Shown here: one piece after another, positions 1 to 5,738 of the stretch
Position numbering within the stretch: position 1 is the first letter of the stretch
Layout: every line of letters starts with the position of its first letter
NCBI GenBank assembly: GCA_002369175.1
Contig: DFES01000021.1
Span: 1 to 5,850, forward strand
Length of the DNA stretch: 5,850 nt
From: Selenomonadaceae bacterium UBA3796
GTDB lineage: Bacteria > Bacillota > Negativicutes > Selenomonadales > Selenomonadaceae
Reading direction: 5' to 3'
The notes under the pieces: generated by a model
Databases searched by the model: none
The model's input: the letters and a program-made list of their open reading frames with translations, nothing else
Told to the model about the DNA's origin: nothing
Translations under genes and position numbers: made by a program

Positions 1-707
1 AAGGTATCCATGCGGATACCATCATGCTGATGAGTATGATGAACGAGTCCGGGAGGATGCGGTTCATTACCATTCCGCCGGATACCTGGGTGCAGATTCC
101 GGACAGTGCCGGGCAGACACGCATTTCATCTCTCTATCCGGTTGGCGGAGCGCCGCTTATGGTTCGGTCCGTGTCCGGCCTTCTGGGGATTTCGATTCAT
201 CAGTACGTGGTGATTGATATGAGAACCTTTGCAGAACTCATCGACACCCTCGGGGGAATTGATGCCTATGTGGAAGAGGATATGAACTACGACGACCCGG
301 AATCCGGACTTTCCATTCATTTGCCAAAGGGCTACCAGCACATGGACGGCGATACGGCGCAGAAATATCTGCGCTATCGTGGCACAGGGCTTGGGGACAT
401 CGGCAGACTGCAGCGTCAGCAGAAATTCATCCGGGCGCTTTATCAAAGGGTTTTGCAGCTGGATACCATTCCAAAGCTGCCGGCGATTGCCGACATTTTC
501 CAGCACCGTGTGACCACCAGTGCAGAGATTTTCGATTCTGCCCATTTGGCGAATGTGCTCCGGCATATGAGCAGCGATGCGCCAACAACACTGATGCTGC
601 CGGGGGATTATGCGCAGGGGGCAGCGAGGGTTTGGATTCCCGACCAGAATGAGATTGATCTGAGAATACGGGAGCTGTTCCCCGTCCACGAAATCAATCA
701 GGAATGA
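1..707 (+). CDS. LytR-CpsA-Psr (LCP) family cell-wall polymer ligase, 5' end missing
   Basis: The reading frame is already open at the left edge (first full codon at base 3) and stops with TGA at 705-707, so 234 C-terminal residues are visible and the start lies outside the window. LCP proteins are membrane-anchored extracellular phosphotransferases that move undecaprenyl-phosphate-linked polymers such as teichoic acids or capsule onto peptidoglycan. Seen in order: the ADTIMLMS strand, IPPDTWVQIP, a LLGISIHQYVVIDM segment, LIDTLGGIDAYV, the LPKGYQHMDGDTAQKYLRYR block and GDIGRLQRQQKF. All are LCP hallmarks. The N-terminal membrane segment expected for the family would be upstream. Two positions that are usually arginine are changed: His at bases 9-11 before ADT, and Pro at 78-80 where IPRDT is usual. 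The arginines of LRYR and of GRLQRQQ are kept. The gene sits directly before rsfS, a common LCP position in Clostridia and Negativicutes. The family is certain; the polymer substrate is unknown. Confidence 0.9.
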   Translation, partial: GIHADTIMLMSMMNESGRMRFITIPPDTWVQIPDSAGQTRISSLYPVGGAPLMVRSVSGLLGISIHQYVVIDMRTFAELIDTLGGIDAYVEEDMNYDDPESGLSIHLPKGYQHMDGDTAQKYLRYRGTGLGDIGRLQRQQKFIRALYQRVLQLDTIPKLPAIADIFQHRVTTSAEIFDSAHLANVLRHMSSDAPTTLMLPGDYAQGAARVWIPDQNEIDLRIRELFPVHEINQE

Positions 708-723
708 GGAGGATGCAATTTTG
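706..723 (+). promoter_or_regulatory. Shine-Dalgarno site and TTG start codon of rsfS
   Basis: GAGGAGG at 706-712 overlaps the LCP stop codon TGA (705-707) and lies 8 bases before TTG at 721-723. No ATG in the rsfS frame occurs before base 792, deep inside the conserved domain, so TTG is the likely start. An ATG directly after the SD (713-715) is in another frame and opens only a three-codon frame, M-Q-F, whose TGA overlaps the TTG. The overlap of stop and SD suggests translational coupling with the LCP gene. Confidence 0.75.
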
Positions 724-1065
724 ACCGAGAGGGAAATCAGCCTTGCCATTTGCAAGGCGGCAAGCGACAAGAAGGCAAGGGACATTGTGACAATGGATAT
801 GCGGGGACTCATGTCCTCCACGGATTACTTCGTGATCTGTTCCGCCAATACGGCAACACAGGTGCGAGCGATTGCCGACAATATTGAGGAAGAGATGGAG
901 AAGGCGGGGGTCTCCTTCCTGCACAAGGAAGGCTATCGGGAAGGCGAATGGATCCTTCTGGATTACGGCGATGTAGTGGCGCATGTATTCCGTCAGGAAA
1001 GCCGGGAGTATTATGCTCTGGAACGGCTCTGGGGTGATGCGAAGCTTACTCCCTTTGAGGACTGA
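721..1065 (+). CDS. rsfS: Ribosomal silencing factor RsfS (YbeB/Iojap family)
   Basis: The product has 114 residues, normal for this family (about 105-120). RsfS binds ribosomal protein L14 (uL14) on the large subunit and blocks joining with the small subunit, lowering translation in stationary phase or starvation; it is cytoplasmic. Visible family signatures are DYFVICSANTATQVRAIAD around residues 36-54 and, near the C-terminus, EGEWILLDYGDVVAHVF followed by REYYALERLWGDA. The start is TTG, chosen because a strong SD lies 8 bases upstream and the N-terminal helix TEREISLAICKAASDKKA is complete from there. The gene begins 13 bases after the LCP stop and ends one base before the next start codon, so it is very likely in the same transcript as both. 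Nothing appears broken or missing. Confidence 0.95.
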   Translation: MTEREISLAICKAASDKKARDIVTMDMRGLMSSTDYFVICSANTATQVRAIADNIEEEMEKAGVSFLHKEGYREGEWILLDYGDVVAHVFRQESREYYALERLWGDAKLTPFED

Positions 1066-1066
1066 T

Positions 1067-1933
1067 ATGAAAGAAACTGCAAGCTGCAAGTATGGCCCGA
1101 GTACCGTGGCGACATTGAAGGTTGTTCGTCTTGGGGAGATGGGAGCTTTTCTCGATGCAGAGACGGGAAATACTTCCGATGATATTCTCCTTCATAAGAC
1201 GCAGCAGACAGCTCCCGTGGCTGTGGGGGATGCCGTGAAGGTCTTCCTTTACCTTGACCCGAAGCACCGTCTCACTGCCAGTATGCGTGTGCCGAAGATG
1301 AGGGAAGGGCAGATCGCCCGGCTCAAAGTCATCAATGTGAGCAAGGACGGCGCATTCCTCGATGTGGGAGCAGAGCGCGGGATTTTCCTTCCCTATGCGG
1401 GGATGCGGGGGCGCCCCCAGGTGGGGGAAGTGGTATGGGCGAAGCTTTATACCGATAAATCCGGCCGTCTGGCCGTCACCATGGAAGTAGAAGATGAAAT
1501 CCGCAGGGCGTCCCGGCCGGCAGAGGGGGTAAAGGTTGGAGATATCCTCCAGGGCTCCATCTACAACTACACGGAAAAGGGTGCATTCCTGTTCAGTGAT
1601 GAGCGGTATATCGTATTCATCGCGAATGGGGAGATGGCGGAGCGACCCCGGGTCGGGGAGACAGTTTCTGTCCGTGTGACTTACGTTCGTCCCGACGGAC
1701 GGCTCAACGCTTCTTTGCGGGAAGCCAAAGAAAAGGCTCTGGTCACGGATGCCGGCCGTCTTTTGGAGTTCATGGAGCATCGGAATTCCCGCATGCCGTA
1801 CAGCGACAGCACATCCCCAGAGGTCATCCGGGATAAGTTCCATCTCAGCAAGGCCGCCTTCAAGCGGGCTTTGGGACATCTCTTGAAAGAAGGCCGCATT
1901 GAGATAAAGGATGGATGGACTTATTTGAAATAA
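1067..1933 (+). CDS. cvfB: CvfB/YitL-like S1-domain RNA-binding protein
   Basis: The product has 288 residues, close to the usual size of CvfB/YitL proteins (about 280-300). In Staphylococcus aureus CvfB is an RNA-binding virulence regulator; in most bacteria the role is unclear. Three S1/OB-type repeats can be seen: about residues 12-74 (VATLKVVRLGEMGAFLD), 79-141 (GQIARLKVINVSKDGAFLDV, then GEVVWAKLY) and 155-219 (GDILQGSIYNYTEKGAFLF, then RLNASLRE). A C-terminal winged helix follows at about 230-288 (SPEVIRDKFHLSKAAFKRAL, then GRIEIKDGWTYL). The domain order matches the family. The start at 1067 is preferred because GAGG at 1057-1060 is correctly spaced; a longer in-frame start at 983 would lie well inside rsfS with no good SD. 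It begins one base after the rsfS stop, which suggests co-translation. Family is secure; the symbol is by homology of architecture only. Confidence 0.88.
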   Translation: MKETASCKYGPSTVATLKVVRLGEMGAFLDAETGNTSDDILLHKTQQTAPVAVGDAVKVFLYLDPKHRLTASMRVPKMREGQIARLKVINVSKDGAFLDVGAERGIFLPYAGMRGRPQVGEVVWAKLYTDKSGRLAVTMEVEDEIRRASRPAEGVKVGDILQGSIYNYTEKGAFLFSDERYIVFIANGEMAERPRVGETVSVRVTYVRPDGRLNASLREAKEKALVTDAGRLLEFMEHRNSRMPYSDSTSPEVIRDKFHLSKAAFKRALGHLLKEGRIEIKDGWTYLK

Positions 1934-1936
1934 ATC

Positions 1937-1964
1937 GGAAGGGAACAAATTTCTTCTCTTTTTT
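1937..1964 (+). terminator. Weak candidate intrinsic terminator after cvfB
   Basis: GAAGGGA at 1938-1944 can pair with TTTCTTC at 1950-1956 around a five-base loop, and a run of six T follows at 1959-1964. Two of the seven pairs are G-U, so the stem is weak. Its place four bases after the cvfB stop and before a separate cheV unit is what one would expect for a terminator. Read-through may be substantial. Confidence 0.35.
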
Positions 1965-1981
1965 GCATTTCAAGAAGGATT

Positions 1982-1995
1982 TTGCATCTTTGCAA
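1982..1995. repeat. Inverted repeat TTGCA-N4-TGCAA before cheV promoter region
   Basis: TTGCA at 1982-1986 and TGCAA at 1991-1995 form a perfect inverted repeat around four bases. A direct copy of TTTTGCAT is also seen at 1961-1968 and 1980-1987. The repeat sits just upstream of the putative sigma-28 promoter. It could be a protein-binding site or chance in AT-rich DNA; no known operator is recognised. Confidence 0.35.
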
Positions 1996-1999
1996 CGAA

Positions 2000-2025
2000 T
2001 AAAACCAGTAAATGAATCCTGATAT
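2000..2025 (+). promoter_or_regulatory. Possible sigma-28 (SigD/FliA) motility promoter for cheV
   Basis: TAAA at 2000-2003 is followed after 14 bases by CCTGATAT at 2018-2025. The established sigma-28 pattern is TAAA, about 15 bases, then GCCGATAT/GCCGATAA, so the -10-like block matches six of eight positions (CTGATAT against CCGATAT) and the spacing is one short. No convincing sigma-A pair was found in this gap. Transcription would begin near 2032 and give a leader of about 26 bases carrying the SD. The chemotaxis gene downstream makes this promoter class plausible. Confidence 0.5.
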
Positions 2026-2057
2026 GAAATACGATTCCAAGTATGGGGGCGAATTTG

Positions 2058-3005
2058 ATGGCAGATAAAAAAGGCGAGAATAAGGGCATTCTTCTCGAAA
2101 CAGGCACCAATGAATTTGAGATTGTGGAATTCAGCATTGGCAAGGTGAATTATGGCATCAATGTGGCGAAGGTACGCGAGGTCATCACCCGTGCGCCGAT
2201 TACCGGGATGCCGCAGGCGCATCCCTATGTGGATGGGCTCTTCACCCTTCGTGGCAAGGCGATTCCACTGGTCAATCTGCCGCGTTGCCTCAATGTGCCG
2301 TCTTCGGATGTACCGAAGAACATCATCGTGACGGAGATCAACAATTACGATATCGGCTTCCTGGTGGAAAATGTCTATCGCATTCACCGCATTTCGTGGC
2401 GTGATATGGAACCGGCTCCGGAAGTGGGCGATCAGTCCCGCGTTGTGGGCATCATCAAGATGGAGGATCGCATCGTCCTGCTTCTCGATTTTGAGACCAT
2501 CATTGCGGAGATCAATCCGGAAATCAACGCAAAGCTCACCACATTTGAAGAAGCAACGGAGGATGTCAAGGATCAGCGTTCCGATGTCCATGTGGTGGTG
2601 GCAGAGGATTCCGCCATGCTTCGGGATCTTCTGGTTACAACCCTCCATGAGTCGGGCTATCGCTTTGTTCGTGACTTCGGCAACGGCCAGGATGCTTGGG
2701 AATACCTTCAGCACTTGGCAGCGAAGGGCGGTCCCATCGAGAACCATGTCAGGGTCATTGTTTCCGATGTGGAGATGCCTAAGATGGACGGTCACCGCCT
2801 CTTGAAGCTGGTGCGCGAGAACGAGCGCCTTGGGCAGGTTCCCTTCGTACTCTTCTCCTCCCTCATCAGTGAGGAAATGCGCAGGAAGGGCGAGGATCTC
2901 GGTGCGAGCGGGCAGATTTCCAAGCCGGAGATCAACCAGCTGATAGGGCTCCTGGACAATCTCATATTTGGCAGGTCTATCCGCCAATCGGATAAGGATG
3001 AGTAG
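2058..3005 (+). CDS. cheV: Chemotaxis protein CheV (CheW-like domain plus receiver domain)
   Basis: CheV couples chemoreceptors to the kinase CheA, like CheW, and its phosphorylated receiver domain helps adaptation; it acts in the receptor arrays at the inner face of the membrane. The product has 315 residues, near the family norm of about 300. The CheW-like domain covers about residues 17-155 (FEIVEFSIGKVNYGINVAKV, then GLFTLRGKAIPLVNL, then GIIKMEDRIVLLLDFE). The receiver domain covers about 176-305, with acidic pair E183-D184, phospho-acceptor D237 in VIVSDVEMPKMDG, Ser267/Ser268 at the switch position and the conserved Lys289 in ISKPE. All key receiver residues are present. The start at 2058 is preferred over ATG 2043 because GGGGG at 2045-2049 is a usable SD at 8 bases, while nothing suitable precedes 2043. 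No other chemotaxis gene is visible, so it seems to be a single-gene unit with its own promoter and terminator. Confidence 0.95.
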   Translation: MADKKGENKGILLETGTNEFEIVEFSIGKVNYGINVAKVREVITRAPITGMPQAHPYVDGLFTLRGKAIPLVNLPRCLNVPSSDVPKNIIVTEINNYDIGFLVENVYRIHRISWRDMEPAPEVGDQSRVVGIIKMEDRIVLLLDFETIIAEINPEINAKLTTFEEATEDVKDQRSDVHVVVAEDSAMLRDLLVTTLHESGYRFVRDFGNGQDAWEYLQHLAAKGGPIENHVRVIVSDVEMPKMDGHRLLKLVRENERLGQVPFVLFSSLISEEMRRKGEDLGASGQISKPEINQLIGLLDNLIFGRSIRQSDKDE

Positions 3006-3025
3006 GACGCTGTAATGTATCCTCC

Positions 3026-3077
3026 CGCATGTGGCGGAGTACCATGGTTCATCGAATGTACCATGTTCCGCCCTGCG
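3026..3077 (+). other. Long imperfect stem-loop in the cheV 3' UTR
   Basis: Pairing can be traced over 52 bases: CGCA 3026-3029 with TGCG 3074-3077, GGCGGA 3033-3038 with TCCGCC 3067-3072, CATGGT 3043-3048 with ACCATG 3060-3065, and CAT 3050-3052 with ATG 3056-3058 near the tip. Small bulges lie at 3030-3032, 3039-3040 and 3042. That is about 20 pairs, too many to be an obvious accident. It lies between the cheV stop and the intrinsic terminator and has no T-tract of its own. It may protect the mRNA 3' end or be part of a small RNA; no known family is recognised. Confidence 0.5.
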
Positions 3078-3089
3078 TTTCGTGTGTCG

Positions 3090-3125
3090 AAAAGCCTTGG
3101 AGCTATTGCATCCAAGGCTTTTTTT
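3090..3125 (+). terminator. Strong intrinsic terminator after cheV
   Basis: A perfect 12-pair stem, A3090 to A3101 with T3111 to T3122 (core AAGCCTTGGA / TCCAAGGCTT), encloses a nine-base loop and is followed by a run of seven T at 3119-3125. It lies 85 bases after the cheV stop and before the glucosidase SD. It should end the cheV transcript, and it rules out the longer reading frame that would start the glucosidase at 3031. Confidence 0.92.
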
Positions 3126-3156
3126 GTATATGCTGTTGCCAAAGGATGGGATGAAA

Positions 3157-3178
3157 TTGCCCCCAGCGGGCAAGGAGG
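3157..3178 (+). promoter_or_regulatory. Small hairpin touching the Shine-Dalgarno site of the glucosidase gene
   Basis: TTGCCC at 3157-3162 can pair with GGGCAA at 3168-3173 around a five-base loop. The right arm shares two bases with the strong SD AAGGAGG at 3172-3178. The SD is 8 bases before ATG 3187 and only 2 before ATG 3181, so 3187 is the better start. The hairpin may modulate ribosome access, though most of the SD stays free. Confidence 0.5.
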
Positions 3179-3186
3179 TTATGGTG

Positions 3187-4848
3187 ATGGAAAACATGAA
3201 ATGGTGGCAGAAAACGCTGGTCTATCAGGTCTACCCCAAGAGCTTTGCTGATACAACGGGAAGTGGCACAGGAGATATCCGGGGTATCCTGGGGAAGCTG
3301 GACTATCTGGAATCTTTGGGGATAGGAGCGGTATGGCTCACGCCGGTCTACCCTTCGCCCATGGTGGATAATGGTTATGACATTGCCGATTACTGCAGCC
3401 TGGATCCTGCTTACGGAACGATGGAGGACATGGAGGAACTGATTCACGAGGCCAAGTCGCACGGCATCCGCATTGTGATGGATCTGGTCTACAACCATAG
3501 TTCCGATCAGCATCCCTGGTTTCAGGAGTCCTGCAGGAGCAGGGACAACGAGAAAAGCGATTGGTATATCTGGAGGGACGCGAAGCCGGACGGAACCCCG
3601 CCGACGAACTGGCGAGGCATCTTCGGAGGTTCTGCATGGACTTGGTGCAAGGCGCGCCGGCAGTATTATCTGCACACCTTCGCCAGTCAGCAGCCGGATC
3701 TTAACTGGGAGAATCCAAAGGTGCGGAGGGCGCTTTATAATGCGGCGAATTTCTGGCTGGAAAAGGGGGTGGGCGGTTTCCGCATCGATGCCATCACGTA
3801 TATCAAGAAGCCGACGGAATTTCTGGATGGAAAGCCGGATGCGGCGGACGGCACAGTGAGCATCCATGACATGACGGCGAATACAGAGGGGATTTTGGAG
3901 TTTCTTCATGAGTTCCGCCGGGAAGTTTTTGACGGCCACGATATTTTTACCGTGGCGGAGGCAAATGGCGTGAGTCCCGAAGAACTCAAGGACTGGGTGG
4001 GGGAAGACGGAGCCTTTGATATGCTCTTCGAGTTCAGCCATATGAATCTTCAATTCCCGGAGGGGGAAATTTGGTGCAAGGAGCATCCCTGGAAGCTGAC
4101 CGCTCTGAAAAAAGCCCTTTCGGACAGTCAAAGAGCTACAGCCCAAAACGGATGGTACCCGATTTTCTTTGAAAATCACGATCAGCCGCGCTGCGTGAAT
4201 CAGTTTTTCCCTCAAGGAGGGGACAGGGTTCTTGCGGCCAAGGCGATGGCGGCAGTGCTGCTGACCTTGCGGGGAACACCGTTTGTCTATGAAGGGCAGG
4301 AGCTTGGCATGTCAAATGTGGCATGGGAGTCCATGGACTGTTACGATGACATTTCTTCCCATGGACAGTATGCGCTGGCATTGCAGGAGGGATTTTCTGC
4401 CGAGGACGCCCTTTCCTTTGTTCATACATACAGCCGTGACAATGCCCGCACGCCAATGCAATGGACGGCAGAGAAAAACGCCGGCTTTACCACGGGAACT
4501 CCATGGCTTCCCGTGCATGGGGACTTTGCTATCTGCAATGCGGAGACGGAAGGGGAAGATCCGGATTCCGTGTTGAATTGGTATCGCAAGCTGAGCGCAT
4601 GGAGGCAAGGGAAGGAGACGCTGCTTTGCGGCAGCTATGAGGAACTCTTGCCGGAACGGGAGGATCTCTATGCCTTTTCCCGCAGGCTGGGAACGGAGGA
4701 GGTCTATACCATTGTGAATTTCAGCTTGCATGAGGTGGAACTTCCTGACATTATCCCCCGGGGAGCAAAGCGTGTATTTGGGAACTATGCCGAGGAAAAG
4801 GCAGGCGTATTGCGGGGACAGGAAGCCGTTATCTACGTTGTACGATGA
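3187..4848 (+). CDS. GH13 alpha-glucosidase (oligo-1,6-glucosidase / phosphotrehalase group)
   Basis: A cytoplasmic glycoside hydrolase of 553 residues, normal for this group (about 540-570), with no signal peptide. It would release glucose from the non-reducing end of short alpha-glucosides or from a phosphorylated disaccharide. The start KWWQKTLVYQVYPKSFADTT is typical. Seen in order: region I DLVYNHSS (D99, H104), QPDLNWENPKVR (169-180), nucleophile D201 in GFRIDAI, general acid E258 in TVAEANG, and D332 in FFENHDQPR, so the catalytic triad is intact. Later blocks are GTPFVYEGQELGM and SRDNARTPMQW; a C-terminal beta domain follows from about residue 470. Ala202 follows the nucleophile, where Val is linked to alpha-1,6 preference and Ala or Thr to alpha-1,4 preference in related enzymes. 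The N-terminal metal loop is degenerate (D22-TTGSGTG-D30), as in phosphotrehalases. Terminators flank the gene, and no clear promoter was seen before it. The regulator downstream supports a sugar role. Trehalose-6-phosphate hydrolase remains possible. Confidence 0.9.
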   Translation: MENMKWWQKTLVYQVYPKSFADTTGSGTGDIRGILGKLDYLESLGIGAVWLTPVYPSPMVDNGYDIADYCSLDPAYGTMEDMEELIHEAKSHGIRIVMDLVYNHSSDQHPWFQESCRSRDNEKSDWYIWRDAKPDGTPPTNWRGIFGGSAWTWCKARRQYYLHTFASQQPDLNWENPKVRRALYNAANFWLEKGVGGFRIDAITYIKKPTEFLDGKPDAADGTVSIHDMTANTEGILEFLHEFRREVFDGHDIFTVAEANGVSPEELKDWVGEDGAFDMLFEFSHMNLQFPEGEIWCKEHPWKLTALKKALSDSQRATAQNGWYPIFFENHDQPRCVNQFFPQGGDRVLAAKAMAAVLLTLRGTPFVYEGQELGMSNVAWESMDCYDDISSHGQYALALQEGFSAEDALSFVHTYSRDNARTPMQWTAEKNAGFTTGTPWLPVHGDFAICNAETEGEDPDSVLNWYRKLSAWRQGKETLLCGSYEELLPEREDLYAFSRRLGTEEVYTIVNFSLHEVELPDIIPRGAKRVFGNYAEEKAGVLRGQEAVIYVVR

Positions 4849-4854
4849 ACGGTC

Positions 4855-4904
4855 AAAAAGCTGTCGCTGTGAGAGAGTTTCTTTCACAGCGGCAGTTTTT
4901 CTTT
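4855..4904 (+). terminator. Strong intrinsic terminator after the glucosidase gene
   Basis: CTGTCGCTGTGA at 4861-4872 pairs with TCACAGCGGCAG at 4884-4895, twelve pairs with one G-U, around an 11-base loop. A T-run follows at 4896-4900 and an A-run precedes at 4855-4859, so it could also work on the opposite strand, though no gene there needs it. It begins seven bases after the glucosidase stop and excludes an early rpiR-type start at 4845. Confidence 0.93.
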
Positions 4905-4915
4905 CTGGTAAACTG

Positions 4916-4924
4916 TGATATACT
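4916..4924 (+). promoter_or_regulatory. Extended -10 sigma-A promoter for the RpiR-family gene
   Basis: TGA directly before TATACT (4919-4924) makes an extended -10 element; the hexamer differs from TATAAT at one position. The -35 area at the expected distance falls in the T-run of the terminator (about 4896-4901) and is poor, which is tolerated by extended -10 promoters. Transcription would begin near 4931. Confidence 0.55.
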
Positions 4925-4928
4925 GAAT

Positions 4929-4946
4929 AAAAGATTGAAAACTTTT
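4929..4946. repeat. Inverted repeat AAAAG-N8-CTTTT at the predicted transcription start
   Basis: AAAAG at 4929-4933 and CTTTT at 4942-4946 form a perfect 5-base inverted repeat around eight bases, right at the predicted +1 of the RpiR-family gene. RpiR-type regulators often bind AT-rich inverted repeats and control their own gene, so an autoregulatory operator is possible. Short AT-rich arms like this also arise by chance. Confidence 0.3.
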
Positions 4947-4973
4947 GGAATTATGACATGGGAGTGGGCATTT

Positions 4974-5738
4974 ATGAGGTTGGAGGAAACGATCAACGCG
5001 CATCGACAGGATTTGAACCAAACGGATATGGTGATATGGAAATACATTTTCAATCATCGTGAGGCGGCGCGTCATATTTCCATTCATGAACTTGCAAAGG
5101 TCTGTTGCGTGTCCAGCACCACCATCGTGCGCTTTGCCCAAAAGCTGGGCTTTGACGGCTTTGGAGAGCTCAAGGCCGTGTTGAAGCTGGAGGAGCCGGA
5201 ACGCGCAGCCTATCGGGCGAATATCCTGGAGGATCTTGGCTCCTTTTACGAAAAATCCTGGTCCGAACTGGTGCGGCGCAATTATGATGATGCCAGCCGT
5301 CTGGTGCATGAGGCGAACCGCATTTTCGCTTTTGCTTCCGGCTATGTGCAGAGCAATGTGGTGCAGGAACTGAAGCGCGTGTTCTTCTATGGGGATATAC
5401 TGATTTTTGAAATCAAGGGGCAGGAGGAATTTTATTCCATTCTGCGGACACTCACACTGGATGATGTCTTTATTTTCGTGTCCCTTTCCGGCGAATCTCC
5501 TCTTGTGGTGGACTTCGCACGCCAACTGCAGCTGAAGGATGTTCCACTGATTTCCATTACCCAGCTGCAAGACAATACCCTGGCCAGTCTTTCCACAACG
5601 AATCTCTATGTTTCTCCTGCTCGATTCCAGCTGTATGAGGAGGATGATGAGAGACCGCAGTACCAGTCCATGATGCCCTATTTCTTTCTCATGGAGATCT
5701 GGTATGTCAAGTATCGGATGTATATACAGAGAAAGTGA
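4974..5738 (+). CDS. RpiR/MurR-family regulator with SIS sugar-phosphate domain
   Basis: The product has 254 residues and belongs to the RpiR family: an N-terminal helix-turn-helix DNA-binding domain and a C-terminal SIS domain that binds phosphosugars. The HTH lies at about residues 34-60 (ISIHELAKVCCVSSTTIVRF, then AQKLGF), the most typical RpiR signature. The SIS domain covers about 103-240, with the FVSLSGES motif (Ser170, Ser172) in the ligand site and DVPLISITQLQDNTLASLS after it. The first SIS loop, FASGYVQSN, departs from the usual GxGxS form. The start at 4974 is preferred because GGGAGTGGG (4960-4968) is a good SD and MRLEETINAHRQDLNQTD matches the usual N-terminus; ATG 4953 has only a weak SD. 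The short form recalls GlvR, the RpiR-type activator of maltose use in Bacillus subtilis, which fits the glucosidase upstream. The true ligand is unknown. Confidence 0.9.
   Translation: MRLEETINAHRQDLNQTDMVIWKYIFNHREAARHISIHELAKVCCVSSTTIVRFAQKLGFDGFGELKAVLKLEEPERAAYRANILEDLGSFYEKSWSELVRRNYDDASRLVHEANRIFAFASGYVQSNVVQELKRVFFYGDILIFEIKGQEEFYSILRTLTLDDVFIFVSLSGESPLVVDFARQLQLKDVPLISITQLQDNTLASLSTTNLYVSPARFQLYEEDDERPQYQSMMPYFFLMEIWYVKYRMYIQRK

Noticed and set aside
983..1066. A longer cvfB start inside rsfS
   Set aside because: It overlaps 83 bases of rsfS and lacks a good SD, while the start at 1067 has one and fits the family length.
3127..3164. A sigma-A promoter for the glucosidase using TATATG at 3127-3132, or TTGCCA at 3136-3141 as a -35
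   Set aside because: The first has no good -35 at proper spacing (TTGCAT at 15 bases), and the second has no -10-like hexamer about 17 bases downstream.
3031..3186. An N-terminal extension of 52 codons on the glucosidase
   Set aside because: It would run through the cheV terminator, and the strong SD at 3172-3178 together with the family N-terminus places the start at 3187.
1860..3197. A 445-codon open frame on the minus strand across cheV, and others of 230-370 codons opposite the LCP, cvfB and GH13 genes
   Set aside because: They lie opposite genes with clear family motifs, show no recognisable domains and are the usual shadow of codon bias on the reverse strand.
4845..4973. A longer RpiR-family protein starting at 4845
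   Set aside because: It would contain the terminator and promoter, overlap the glucosidase stop and add residues with no match to the family.
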